Of a DNA stretch of 51,949 bases, positions 7,948 to 15,913 are shown one piece after another. Source of the DNA: Deltaproteobacteria bacterium. GTDB lineage: Bacteria > Myxococcota > B64-G9. Location: the NCBI GenBank assembly GCA_016935365.1, contig JAFGRB010000164.1, forward strand, positions 1 to 51,949. Reading direction: 5' to 3'. How positions within the stretch are numbered: position 1 is the first letter of the stretch; each line of letters opens with the position of its first letter. Made by a program: the position numbers and the translations under genes. Under the pieces are notes generated by a model. It did not search any database and was not told the DNA's origin. It saw only the letters and a list, made by a program, of their open reading frames with translations.

Positions 7948-9397
7948 GGTGGTGCCGGAGGGAGCCGTCGGCCTCGAAGACCTTGATCTCCAGGGGCATC
8001 TGGCCCGGAAGCGAGTGGGTGGCGCAGCTGAAGCACGGATCGTAGGCCCTGAAGGCCATCTCCACCATGTTCAGCAGCCCCTCCTCGGGGTCCTTCTTGC
8101 CGGCCAACACGTGCTGGGCGGCCTTCTTGACCGACATGGAGATGGGCGCGTTGTTGTTGGTCGTGCCCACGATCAGGTTGACCTTGGTCACGATGCCGTT
8201 CTCGTCGGTCTCGTAGTGGTGGGTGAGCGTGCCGCGCGGTGCCTCCACGATGCCGATGCCCTCGGTGGGCGTGGCGGTCGGGATGGTGTGGATATCGTCG
8301 GAGAGGATCTCCTCGTCGGCGGCGATCTCCATCCACAGCTCGGCCGAGTAGAGCAGCTCGACCAGCCGGGCCCAGTGGATGGCGAGCGTCTGGTGGGCCG
8401 GCTTGCCGCCGAGCGTCTCGTACATCTTCTCGTAGTGCTCCTGCGCCAAGGGGGTGGCCATACCGTCTGCGGCGTTGAGCCGGCTGAGCGGAATCGCCCG
8501 GTAGATGCTGGAGTCGGCTCCCTCGACGAAGCCGTTCCAGCCGCGCTTCTTGATGAAGGGGTACTTCAGGTACGAGTAAGGCTCGACGTGCTCGGCGATG
8601 TGCTCGTAATAGTCCGCTGCCGCATACTTGCAGACCTCCTTGCCGGAGGCGTCCTTGACCCGCACCTTGCCGTCGTAGAAGTTGACCTTGTTGTTCTCGT
8701 CCACCAGGCCCATGTCGCCGATCTCGAGCCGGTAGGGCTCGCTGAGGATCAGATCGACGTACTCCTTGTTGCCCAGCACCACGTCCTCGAAGAGCTTGAG
8801 CGAGAACTTGGCGAACTCCAGACACTTGGCGCCCTTTTCCGCAAGCTCCGCCACGTCGTCCTTGGTCAGGCCCTTGCTCACCCCGCCCGCGATGCAGAAG
8901 ACCGGGTGCGTGGAGCGGCCGCCGATCAGGATCTGCATGTCCTGGGCGAAGCGGCGGTGCTCGATGACCTGCTTGCCGATCTCGAGCCCTACCTTCTCGA
9001 TGACGCCCAGGACGTTGCGCTTGGCGGCCGGCGCGGTCGGCCCGACCACGAAGTCGGGCGCGCCCAGGTAGTAGAAGTGCAGGGTGTGATCGTAGAAGTA
9101 GTACACGGCGTAGTGCAGCTCGCGGATCTTCTTGGCCGCGAGTGGCAGCTCCACGTGGTAGACCGCGTCGACGGCCTTGGCCCCGGCCATGTGGTGGGCG
9201 GTCGGGCAGACGCCGCAGATCCGGGTCACGATCCGGGGCACCTCCTCGACCGGGCGGCCGACGCAGAACTGCTCGAAGCCCCTCAGCTCCGGAATCTGCA
9301 GGTAGGCGTTGGCCACGTTGCCGTCGTCATCCATAAAAATCTCGATCTTGCCGTGGCCCTCGAGGCGGGTGATCGGGTCGATGCTCACCTTTTTCAT
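7934..9397 (-). CDS. mvhA: [NiFe] hydrogenase large subunit, MvhA-like (group 3c)
   Basis: 487 residues. It holds the nickel site: R-I-C61-G-V-C64 near the N-terminus and D-P-C455-x2-C458-x2-H461 near the C-terminus. A 26-residue tail follows the second motif and should be cleaved by the downstream protease. Sequence style (SIDPITRLEGHGKIEI, GRPVEEVPRIVTRICGVCPTAHH) fits the F420-non-reducing, heterodisulfide-reductase-linked hydrogenases. A strong ribosome site, AGGAGG, lies seven bases before the ATG. It is cytoplasmic, lacks a signal peptide, and pairs with the small subunit encoded upstream. Confidence 0.93.
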   Translation of the reverse strand: MKKVSIDPITRLEGHGKIEIFMDDDGNVANAYLQIPELRGFEQFCVGRPVEEVPRIVTRICGVCPTAHHMAGAKAVDAVYHVELPLAAKKIRELHYAVYYFYDHTLHFYYLGAPDFVVGPTAPAAKRNVLGVIEKVGLEIGKQVIEHRRFAQDMQILIGGRSTHPVFCIAGGVSKGLTKDDVAELAEKGAKCLEFAKFSLKLFEDVVLGNKEYVDLILSEPYRLEIGDMGLVDENNKVNFYDGKVRVKDASGKEVCKYAAADYYEHIAEHVEPYSYLKYPFIKKRGWNGFVEGADSSIYRAIPLSRLNAADGMATPLAQEHYEKMYETLGGKPAHQTLAIHWARLVELLYSAELWMEIAADEEILSDDIHTIPTATPTEGIGIVEAPRGTLTHHYETDENGIVTKVNLIVGTTNNNAPISMSVKKAAQHVLAGKKDPEEGLLNMVEMAFRAYDPCFSCATHSLPGQMPLEIKVFEADGSLRHHLVRS

Positions 9398-9418
9398 CTG
9401 CTGGCCTCCTGGTCACGC

Positions 9419-10390
9419 TCAGGCATTCCGCCGCTGGCGCCGGTGAAGCAGCGAGAGCGGCAGTCCGAATCGATAGAAATAGCCGGCAGGGTCCGGCAGC
9501 GTGTCGAGAATGCGCTCGACTTCCTCGGGATCCTCGCTGTCGATGTGGCTCGCGATCGCGGTCAGCATCTTGGCACCCTGGTCTCTGGCGTTGGGCAGCG
9601 GACCGTAGCAGCCGCGGCAGGGCATGTTGGACTGGATGCATCGCCAGCCGCAGCCGGCCCGCGTGGCCGCGCCCAGGCAGACGATCCCCTGCTCCATGAA
9701 GCAGACCTCGGGATCGGGATGGACCAGGTGCCGGCGCTTGAACTGCTTGAACTTGAGCTCGGTCTTCTTGCGCGGGCACTCGTCGCACAGCGCCTTGTCG
9801 CTCGCGCCCACCGTCGATCCCTTCGGCGGCAGCTTGCCGCTGGCCACGGCCTGGATGACGATCCAGATCTGCTCCGGGTTGGGCGGGCAGCCGGGAATGA
9901 AGTAGTCGACCGGCACGGTCTGGTTGAGCGTCTTGACCGTGTCGTAGATCTCGGGCAGCGTCAGCTTGCCCTCGGGCACCTCGAACTCGGTCCGGGGGAA
10001 GACCTTGTCGGGGTTGTGCGTCGACTTGGTGTTCAGGTAGGCCGTCTCGAAGATGGACTTGCGGTCGTGGAAGTTGCCCAGGCCCGGAATGCCGCCCATG
10101 TGAGAGCAGGAGCCGAACGCGGCCATGAGCTTGGACTTCTGCCGCAGCAGCTTCGCGATGTGCTCGTTCTCGCTGTTGCGGATCGCGCCGTTGTAGAACG
10201 TGAGGTCCAGGTGCTCGTCCGGCATGGCCTCGACGTCCTTGAACTTGAAGTCCATGGCGCAGGGCCAGAAGATGATGTCGGCCACTTCGATCACGTCCAG
10301 GATGTGCTCGTGGATGTCGAGCAGGGCCACGTCGCATCCGCCGCAGGCCGCGCCCCAGAACATCGCCACTCTCAGCTTTTCGTCTGCCAT
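9419..10390 (-). CDS. mvhG: [NiFe] hydrogenase small subunit, MvhG-like
   Basis: 323 residues from ATG 10390, which has GAGGAG upstream; the frame is open further upstream but that part overlaps mvhD and is not plausible. Proximal iron-sulfur ligands begin with Cys16-G-G-Cys19, and further cysteines (CSHMGG, GCPPNP, then clusters around CDECPRKK and CRGCYG) bind three [4Fe-4S] clusters that wire the nickel site to MvhD/HdrA. No twin-arginine signal, so the enzyme is cytoplasmic. Placed between mvhD and mvhA as in methanogens and sulfate reducers. Confidence 0.92.
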   Translation of the reverse strand: MADEKLRVAMFWGAACGGCDVALLDIHEHILDVIEVADIIFWPCAMDFKFKDVEAMPDEHLDLTFYNGAIRNSENEHIAKLLRQKSKLMAAFGSCSHMGGIPGLGNFHDRKSIFETAYLNTKSTHNPDKVFPRTEFEVPEGKLTLPEIYDTVKTLNQTVPVDYFIPGCPPNPEQIWIVIQAVASGKLPPKGSTVGASDKALCDECPRKKTELKFKQFKRRHLVHPDPEVCFMEQGIVCLGAATRAGCGWRCIQSNMPCRGCYGPLPNARDQGAKMLTAIASHIDSEDPEEVERILDTLPDPAGYFYRFGLPLSLLHRRQRRNA

Positions 10391-10413
10391 CTCGCTCGCT
10401 CCTCTTCCCGTGC

Positions 10414-10848
10414 TCAGCCAGCTGCGCGCTCTACGGACGGGTCCAGCTCCAGGTTCAGCGGCCCGAGCTTTCGGACCTGCTCGACGAACTCGTTGACCAC
10501 CGACTGGTAGCGCTCGCCCTCCGAGGCCGAGACCCACTCCAGGCGCAGCCTCTCGGGCTCGATGCCGAGCTGGGCCAGCGTGCGCCTGAGCAGGGGAATC
10601 CGCCTCAGCGTCTTCATGTTGCCGTTCTGGTAGTGGCAGTCACCCGGGTGGCAGCCCGCCACCAGCACGGCATCCGCCCCCTGGCTGAACGCCTTCATCA
10701 CGAAGGTGGGATCCAGCCGGCCGCTGCACATGATGCGCACCACCCGGACGTTCGGCAGGTACTTCATCCTGGAGGTACCCGCCAGGTCGGCGCCCGTGTA
10801 CGAGCACCAATTGCAGAGAAATCCGACGATCTTTGGCTCGAAGCTCAT
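10414..10848 (-). CDS. mvhD: Hydrogenase/heterodisulfide reductase [2Fe-2S] linker subunit, MvhD-like
   Basis: 144 residues with the MvhD/FlpD pattern: FLCNWCSYTGADLAG, VRIMCSGRLDP and AGCHPGDCHYQNGN. This small subunit carries the [2Fe-2S] cluster that passes electrons from the hydrogenase to HdrA. Start supported by GAGGT five bases upstream. A 119-base gap separates it from hdrA; the gap contains a short 6-bp stem (10916-10931) but no clear promoter or terminator. Confidence 0.93.
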   Translation of the reverse strand: MSFEPKIVGFLCNWCSYTGADLAGTSRMKYLPNVRVVRIMCSGRLDPTFVMKAFSQGADAVLVAGCHPGDCHYQNGNMKTLRRIPLLRRTLAQLGIEPERLRLEWVSASEGERYQSVVNEFVEQVRKLGPLNLELDPSVERAAG

Positions 10849-10967
10849 CGCGCACCTCGCAAACGCTCGCAGGACTGGAATATCGGCCTCTGCCCGTATG
10901 TGGTCCCTGTGGCCGAAAAGCGCAAGCTTTTTCTGACATCCGGAGCCGACAAAAGCACGCCTCCTCG

Positions 10968-12962
10968 CTAGATGCTCATGACCCCCTCGATTTCTGCAAA
11001 TATCTGGTCATCTGCGAAGTGTCTGGCTCGGATGGCACCGCTCGGGCAAGTGGCCGCGCAGGTGCCGCATGCCTTGCACAGGGCCTCGTTCAGCACGGCC
11101 CGGTTCTTCTCGTCGTCGAAGTCGATGGCGTTGTATGGACAGATGTCCAGGCAGTTCTTGCAGCCCGAGCACAGCTCCTCGTCGATATAGGCCGTGTTGG
11201 CCTCGATCTCGATCTCGCGGCGGGTGATCAGCGACAGGGCCTTGCTGGCCGCCGCCGAGCCCTGGGCCACGGTATCGGGGATGTCCTTGGGACCCTGGCA
11301 GCCGCCGGCGATGAACACGCCGTCGTTGGTCGTCGAGACCGGTGCCAGCTTGGGATGCTGCTCGAGGAAGAAGCCATCCGCGCCGCGGTTGAGCAGGAAT
11401 GCCTTGCCCACCTGCTCTGCGTCATCTCGTGCCTCGAAGGCCGGTGTCAGCACGATCATGTCCACGGGCACCCTGACGAGCTTGCCGAGCAGGGTGTCCT
11501 CCGCCTGGACCACGAGCTGGGCATCGTCCACCTCGAGCCCGGTATCGTCCGTGGCGATGGCTCTGTACTCCTTGCCGCTCCAGACCTGGGCTGCCTTGCC
11601 GCGGATGAAGCGCACGCCCTCCTCCTGGAGCCGCTGGTAGAACTCCTCGTAGCCTTTACCGAAGCAGCGCATGTCGATGTAGAACTGGTAGACCGCCGCT
11701 TCGGGAATCTTCTCCTTGATCAGATGCGCATACTTCAGCGCATACATGCAGCAGACCCGCGAGCAGTAGCGGTGGTAGTTCTCGTCACGGCTGCCGGTGC
11801 AGTGCAGGATGGCCACACTGGTGGGCTCGCGCCCGTCCTTCGTCACGATCTTTCCGAGCGTCGGACCGGCCGCATTGTTGAGCCGCTCGAACTCGAGCGC
11901 GCTGTAGACCTCGGCATGCTTGCCGTAGCCGAGCTGGGGCATGGCGGTCATGTCCATGGCCTGGAAGCCGGTCGACACGATGATGGCGCCTGTCTCGATC
12001 TCCTCGATGCTGTCCTGCTGCTCGAAATCGATCGCGCCCGGCTCGCAGACTTTCTCGCAAACCCGGCACTTTCCTTTCTTGAAGTAGGCGCACGCGTCGC
12101 GATCGATGACCGGCTTGTTGGGTACGGCCTGGGGGAAGGGCACGTAGATGGCCCGGCGCTTGCTCAGACCCTGATCGAACTCGCTGTCGACCTTGTAGGG
12201 GCACTTCTCCATGCACAGGCCGCAGCCGGTGCATTTATCGTGGTCCACGTAGGCCGCCTTGCGGCGCACCTTCACCCGGAAGTTGCCGATGTAGCCGCTC
12301 ACCTCCTCGACCTCGGAGTAGGCCATCAGTTGGATGTTCGGGTGGCTGCCCACCGCGGTCATCTTCGGTGTCAGGATGCAGGCCGAGCAGTCCAGCGTGG
12401 GGAAGGTCTTGTCGAACATGGCCATGTGGCCGCCGATCGTGGGCTCGCGCTCCACCATGTAGACCTGCACCCCGGCGTCGGCGAGATCCAGCGCCGCCTG
12501 GATGCCGGCGATGCCACCGCCGACGATCAGCGCGGACGGCTGGACCTCCACCCGCCGCATCTCGAGCGGCTCGTGGGACAGGGCCCGGGCCACCGCGCCG
12601 GCGACCAGCGCCTTGGCCTTCTGGGTCGCGAGCGCCCGGTCCTCTGTCACCCAGGAGCACTGCTCACGGATGTTGGCGATCTGGACCAGGAAGGGATTCA
12701 GACCCGCCTCCAGGGCGGCCTTGCGGAAGGTCAGCTCGTGCATCAGCGGAGAGCAGGCCGCGATGACCACGCCGTCCAGGCCGCTCGATCGGATGTCCTC
12801 CTTGAGCATGTCCTGGCCCGGATCGGAGCACATGAACTTGTAGTCCTTCGCCAGCGTGACGCCGCCCAGGCCCTTGGCGAACTCGGCCACGGCCTCCACG
12901 TCCACGGTGCCGGCGATGTTGCTGCCGCAATGACAGATATAGACGCCTATCTTCTTGGGCAT
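10968..12962 (-). CDS. hdrA: Heterodisulfide reductase subunit A-like flavin/iron-sulfur protein
   Basis: 664 residues. Order: an N-terminal Cys-containing domain (ICHCGSN), FAD-binding Rossmann motif (ALIVGGGIAGIQAALDLADAG), the HdrA signature PTLDCSACILTPKM, an inserted ferredoxin pair (CTGCGLCMEKCPY and CRVCEKVCEPGAI), and a C-terminal bis-[4Fe-4S] ferredoxin (CSGCKNCLDICPY, CKACGTCAATCPSGAI). HdrA is the bifurcating flavoprotein of Mvh-Hdr complexes, sending electrons to ferredoxin and to the HdrBC-type subunits. Ribosome site GGGAG lies upstream of the ATG; 13 bases separate it from the HdrD-like gene. Bacteria lack CoM/CoB, so the acceptor is unknown. Confidence 0.93.
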   Translation of the reverse strand: MPKKIGVYICHCGSNIAGTVDVEAVAEFAKGLGGVTLAKDYKFMCSDPGQDMLKEDIRSSGLDGVVIAACSPLMHELTFRKAALEAGLNPFLVQIANIREQCSWVTEDRALATQKAKALVAGAVARALSHEPLEMRRVEVQPSALIVGGGIAGIQAALDLADAGVQVYMVEREPTIGGHMAMFDKTFPTLDCSACILTPKMTAVGSHPNIQLMAYSEVEEVSGYIGNFRVKVRRKAAYVDHDKCTGCGLCMEKCPYKVDSEFDQGLSKRRAIYVPFPQAVPNKPVIDRDACAYFKKGKCRVCEKVCEPGAIDFEQQDSIEEIETGAIIVSTGFQAMDMTAMPQLGYGKHAEVYSALEFERLNNAAGPTLGKIVTKDGREPTSVAILHCTGSRDENYHRYCSRVCCMYALKYAHLIKEKIPEAAVYQFYIDMRCFGKGYEEFYQRLQEEGVRFIRGKAAQVWSGKEYRAIATDDTGLEVDDAQLVVQAEDTLLGKLVRVPVDMIVLTPAFEARDDAEQVGKAFLLNRGADGFFLEQHPKLAPVSTTNDGVFIAGGCQGPKDIPDTVAQGSAAASKALSLITRREIEIEANTAYIDEELCSGCKNCLDICPYNAIDFDDEKNRAVLNEALCKACGTCAATCPSGAIRARHFADDQIFAEIEGVMSI

Positions 12963-12975
12963 GGCATTCTCCCGA

Positions 12976-14124
12976 TCAAGCCAGGGCCTCGGCCACCAGC
13001 TCGGTCACGTCCTTGATCCGTATCTCGTCTTCCTTGTTCAGGTTCAATCGGCTGTCCTCGAACATGTTGATGCAGTAAGGACAGGCCGTGGCAAGGACGT
13101 CGGCACCCACCCCGAGGGCTTCCGGAATGCGCAGGTCGCTGAAGCGCTCCCCGAACTTGGTCTCCATCCACATCCGGCCGCCACCTCCACCGCAGCACAG
13201 GCTGCAGTCTCGGTTGCGGATCATCTCGGTGAACTTCACGCCCGGAATGCTCCTGAGCACTTCCCGCGGGGCGTCGTAGATCTCGTTGTGCCTGCCGAGA
13301 TAGCAGGGATCGTGGTAGGTCACCGCTGCATCGACGGGCTTTTTCAGGTCGAGCTTGCCGGCCGCGATCGCCGAGGCCATGAGCTCGGTCATGTGCGTCA
13401 CCTGTACCGAAGTGCCGAGCTCGGGGTACTCGTTCTTGAAGGTGTGGTAGCAGTGGGGCGAGATCACCAGCACCCGTTCCACGCCGTGCTCGGCAAAGAG
13501 CTTCCCGTTGCCCTCGGCCAGGTTGCCGAACAGACCTTCGTCGCCGATCTTGCGGATCGACTCGCCGCAGCAGCTCTCCTCGCTGCCCAGCACGCCCGCG
13601 CGGATGCCGGCGGCCGATAGCACCTTGGCCACCGCCTCCACGAGCTTTCGGGAGCGCGAATCATACGAGGGCATGCAGCAGGCGAAGAGCAGGTACTCGT
13701 GCTCGTTCTTGTCGAAGGGCGTGAAGCCGAGATCCGCAGCCCACTTGTTGCGAAGCTTGCGCTCGCCGCTCCAGGGATTGCCTTCGCTCTTGGTGCTGCC
13801 GAGCGCCGCGCGCAGGCTCTGCGGGATCAGGCCGGTCTCCCCGATCATCATCCGGATGGAGCGGATCAGATCCACGATCCCCACGCCCCGCGGGCAGCGG
13901 ATCTTGCAAGTGTTGCAGGTCGTGCACCGCCAGATGTCCTCACCCTCGTAGCCCTCCAGACCGAGCTGGGCCAGGTGGATGAGCCGGCGGACATTGAGCG
14001 GCTCGACGAATCCCCACGGACAGCTCCCCGTGCAGGTGGCGCACTGGTAGCAGACGTTGAGATCTTCGGCTCCGCCCTGTTCGATCGCCTCGGCGACCTC
14101 GAGGAAAGGTGTGGCGACTTCCAT
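12976..14124 (-). CDS. HdrD-like iron-sulfur protein (fused HdrC and HdrB modules)
   Basis: 382 residues from ATG 14124 (AGGAG eight bases upstream). The N-terminal HdrC-like part holds two [4Fe-4S] motifs, CYQCATCTGSCP and CTTCNTCKIRCP. The C-terminal HdrB-like part holds two CCG domains: CC...ESCCGES...CYHTF and HDPCYLG...SLCCGGGGG...CPYC, the non-cubane cluster ligands that reduce disulfides in methanogens. In this operon it replaces separate HdrB and HdrC and would be the substrate-reducing end of the complex. It is the first gene of the operon and starts about 90 bases after a readable promoter. The natural substrate cannot be told from sequence. Confidence 0.9.
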   Translation of the reverse strand: MEVATPFLEVAEAIEQGGAEDLNVCYQCATCTGSCPWGFVEPLNVRRLIHLAQLGLEGYEGEDIWRCTTCNTCKIRCPRGVGIVDLIRSIRMMIGETGLIPQSLRAALGSTKSEGNPWSGERKLRNKWAADLGFTPFDKNEHEYLLFACCMPSYDSRSRKLVEAVAKVLSAAGIRAGVLGSEESCCGESIRKIGDEGLFGNLAEGNGKLFAEHGVERVLVISPHCYHTFKNEYPELGTSVQVTHMTELMASAIAAGKLDLKKPVDAAVTYHDPCYLGRHNEIYDAPREVLRSIPGVKFTEMIRNRDCSLCCGGGGGRMWMETKFGERFSDLRIPEALGVGADVLATACPYCINMFEDSRLNLNKEDEIRIKDVTELVAEALA

Positions 14125-14223
14125 GTGACAGACTCCTTGCGCGCAGCGCCTCCCAACGCCTTGCGCTAATAAATGGCACTCCTTCCATAAGCGGATAGCG
14201 TGTATCCTTTTCTCGCCAGCACC

Positions 14224-14253
14224 ACTATAGACAGGTGTTGACGAAAGCGTCAA
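14224..14253 (-). promoter_or_regulatory. Sigma-70 promoter of the hydrogenase operon
   Basis: On the minus strand, TTGACG (14248-14253) and TATAGT (14224-14229) are separated by 18 bases. Transcription would start near 14216, giving a leader of about 90 bases before the HdrD-like gene. The -35 box lies inside the palindrome annotated separately. Confidence 0.65.
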
Positions 14254-14255
14254 CA
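14236..14255. promoter_or_regulatory. Perfect palindromic operator candidate over the hydrogenase promoter
   Basis: TGTTGACGAAAGCGTCAACA is a perfect 8-bp inverted repeat with a 4-base centre. It covers the -35 box and part of the spacer of the hydrogenase promoter, a position where a bound repressor would block RNA polymerase. A second, wider inverted pair (ATAGACA at 14227-14233 and TGTCTAT at 14271-14277) flanks it. The TTGA...TCAA core resembles CRP/FNR-type sites but the spacing is two bases too long for FNR. On the plus strand a short T-run follows, but no plus-strand gene ends here, so I do not call it a terminator. Confidence 0.55.
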
Positions 14256-14307
14256 TTTTTCTATCAGGCTTGTCTATCTAGTTTGTTCCCGCTGCAATAC
14301 CGAGTCA

Positions 14308-15735
14308 TTAGCGCTTGCGGGAGGAAGACGATCTCGAGCTCGAGGAGCTGGAGGAGCGCGAGGAAGAGGAGGAAGAGGAGGAGGAGGAAGACCGCGAGCT
14401 GGAGCTCGAGCGCGACGGCGAGAAGGACCGAGAGGACGAGCTCGAGCGCGACGGAGAGAACGAGCGCGAGGGCCCGGGCGAGCTCGATGGAGAGAACGAG
14501 CGCGAAGGCCTGGGCGAGCTCGACGGTGAGAACGAGCGCGAGGGCCCGGGCGAGCTCGATGGAGAGAACGAGCGCGAAGGCCCGGGCGAGCGCGACGGCG
14601 AGAACGAACTCGCCGGCTCTCGCGTTCTCGACGGCGAGAAGGAGGGGCGCGCCCCGCTGTCAGCCGGCGTGTCCGGCCGATGGAATGGCAGGACCCTGGC
14701 CGGGCCCCGCGCGCCGCCCATGATCGGCGCGAGCGTCCTCTTCGGGCGCTGTGGCTCGATCGTGGCGCCCTGGTGGCTGTCGATCTCGGTCACCCCAGCG
14801 CTCGCCTCCTCCGGGACCATGTCGATGACGCGACCGGATGACTGGACCGTGCCCAGATCGACGCTACGCATCCTCCCGGGCCGGGCTCGCATCGAATCCA
14901 ACTGCTTGACCGGCGAGGTCGCGAGCTGGGGCCTATAGATCTCGAGCCGGTTGTTTTTCAATCCCAGCTTGCGCTTGACCGGCTTCGGCGCGGTTTCGGC
15001 CAGATTCTGGATGTCGACCCGCGTAACGGGCCGCTTGCTCAGCTTGGCCACCGTCTCGCTTCTGGGGCCCTGGATGCACTCGGGACCCGACTTCGATCGA
15101 CAGCGGCGCGGGTAGTATGTATGCCGGAAGAGCGATCGCGACTTCTTGCGCGGAGCATAGTGGTGGTGGGGGTTGGGGTCGCAGAAGTGATCCCAGTCGA
15201 CGAAGATCCAGTGGCTGTAGTAGACCGGGTAGTAGCCCCAGCCGTACCAGTAACCGTATCCAGGCAGCAGCGGGGCCCACCCGATCCAGGCGTCGCTGTA
15301 CCGCCACATCACCCAGGCGGGTGCCCAGATCGTACCCGGCACCCAGACCCAACCCAGCCGATCCATGATCACCCAGTTGCCGTAATGGAAAGGCGCCCAG
15401 CCCCATGGGAAGGAGGACGTCCAGGTCCAGCCGTGGCTCGTGTAGGTCCAGTATCCGTAAGTGTAGGGGCGCCAGTCCGGCCAGACATCTCTGGGCTTCC
15501 AGACCCACCCGTACTCAGGCGTCCAGATCCACTCTCCATACGGAGCCAGCTTGTCGAAGAAGTACTCCACGTCGACATCCCCAGGAGCCTGTTCCTGCTC
15601 GGCAGCTGTCTGGTCCTCACCCTCCTCCCCGTATGCGTCCCCCTCCCATACAGCTCCTCCGATCCCTTCGTCCTGAGCCCAGGCAGGAGTGCCGAGCAGC
15701 AGCACCGCGATTGCCAGCACGATCTTCGAGCGCAT
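14308..15735 (-). CDS. DUF6600-like Trp-rich exported protein with Ser/Arg-rich repeat tail
   Basis: 475 residues. The start at 15735 is chosen because AGGAG lies seven bases upstream; the ATG two codons earlier would leave only one base of spacing. A Sec signal peptide (about 1-21) precedes an acidic stretch, then a Trp/Tyr-rich region (about 50-190) with repeated YG-x-W and WGWAPFHYGNW-type motifs characteristic of DUF6600. The second half is basic and Pro/Ser-rich and ends in 12-residue tandem repeats (consensus SFSPSxSPGPSR) decaying into poly-Ser/Arg. Probably a cell-envelope or matrix protein; function unknown. Expression is likely sigma-54 dependent (see promoter). Confidence 0.78.
   Translation of the reverse strand: MRSKIVLAIAVLLLGTPAWAQDEGIGGAVWEGDAYGEEGEDQTAAEQEQAPGDVDVEYFFDKLAPYGEWIWTPEYGWVWKPRDVWPDWRPYTYGYWTYTSHGWTWTSSFPWGWAPFHYGNWVIMDRLGWVWVPGTIWAPAWVMWRYSDAWIGWAPLLPGYGYWYGWGYYPVYYSHWIFVDWDHFCDPNPHHHYAPRKKSRSLFRHTYYPRRCRSKSGPECIQGPRSETVAKLSKRPVTRVDIQNLAETAPKPVKRKLGLKNNRLEIYRPQLATSPVKQLDSMRARPGRMRSVDLGTVQSSGRVIDMVPEEASAGVTEIDSHQGATIEPQRPKRTLAPIMGGARGPARVLPFHRPDTPADSGARPSFSPSRTREPASSFSPSRSPGPSRSFSPSSSPGPSRSFSPSSSPRPSRSFSPSSSPGPSRSFSPSRSSSSSRSFSPSRSSSSSRSSSSSSSSSSSRSSSSSSSRSSSSRKR
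14392..14607 (-). repeat. 36-bp coding tandem repeat (about six copies)
   Basis: Encodes about six successive 12-residue units of the form SFSP-S-(R/S)-S-(P/S)-(G/R/S)-(P/S)-S-R. Units toward the C-terminus (14392-14463) have replaced Pro/Gly by Ser, and the last 27 residues (14308-14391) are almost only Ser and Arg. The DNA copies are near-identical, so copy number may vary between strains or be misassembled. Confidence 0.8.
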
Positions 15736-15771
15736 CACCATGCTCCTTTTCTCTCCACACGCGCCGATTAG

Positions 15772-15787
15772 TGCAACCATCATGCCA
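15772..15787 (-). promoter_or_regulatory. Sigma-54 (RpoN) promoter of the DUF6600-like gene
   Basis: The minus strand reads TGGCATGATGGTTGCA: TGGCATG, four bases, TTGCA. This matches the -24/-12 consensus (TGGCAYR-N4-TTGCW) with correct GG/GC spacing, and a C precedes it as expected. Transcription would begin near 15761, about 26 bases before the start codon and just before its ribosome site. The gene directly upstream encodes a sigma-54 activator. Confidence 0.8.
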
Positions 15788-15867
15788 GCCATCCGGATGA
15801 TATTCCCCTTCAATCCAGAATCGTTAGCCAGAAGCAACTCTCCGAGCCGCCACCCTTGCCCCAAAAC

Positions 15868-15885
15868 GGAATAGCGGCCGATTCC
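15868..15885. promoter_or_regulatory. Possible enhancer (upstream activator) site
   Basis: GGAAT, eight bases (containing CGGCCG), ATTCC: an 18-bp inverted repeat about 107-124 bases upstream of the predicted sigma-54 start. This is the usual distance and size of an enhancer-binding-protein site. The arms are only 5 bp, so it is tentative. Confidence 0.3.
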
Positions 15886-15913
15886 ACATTGACGAGGCTG
15901 GAGGACAGTCCGC

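Noticed and set aside
10916..10931. Short hairpin with T-run between hdrA and mvhD considered as a terminator
   Set aside because: The stem is only 6 bp of mostly A-T pairs and it lies inside an operon whose products work as one complex.
14236..14255. Palindrome considered as an FNR, Rex or HcpR site
   Set aside because: Half-site spacing is two bases longer than FNR/HcpR sites and the sequence lacks the Rex pattern.
14392..14607. Repeats considered as a CRISPR array
   Set aside because: The units are contiguous 36-bp coding repeats with no unique spacers and keep one reading frame.
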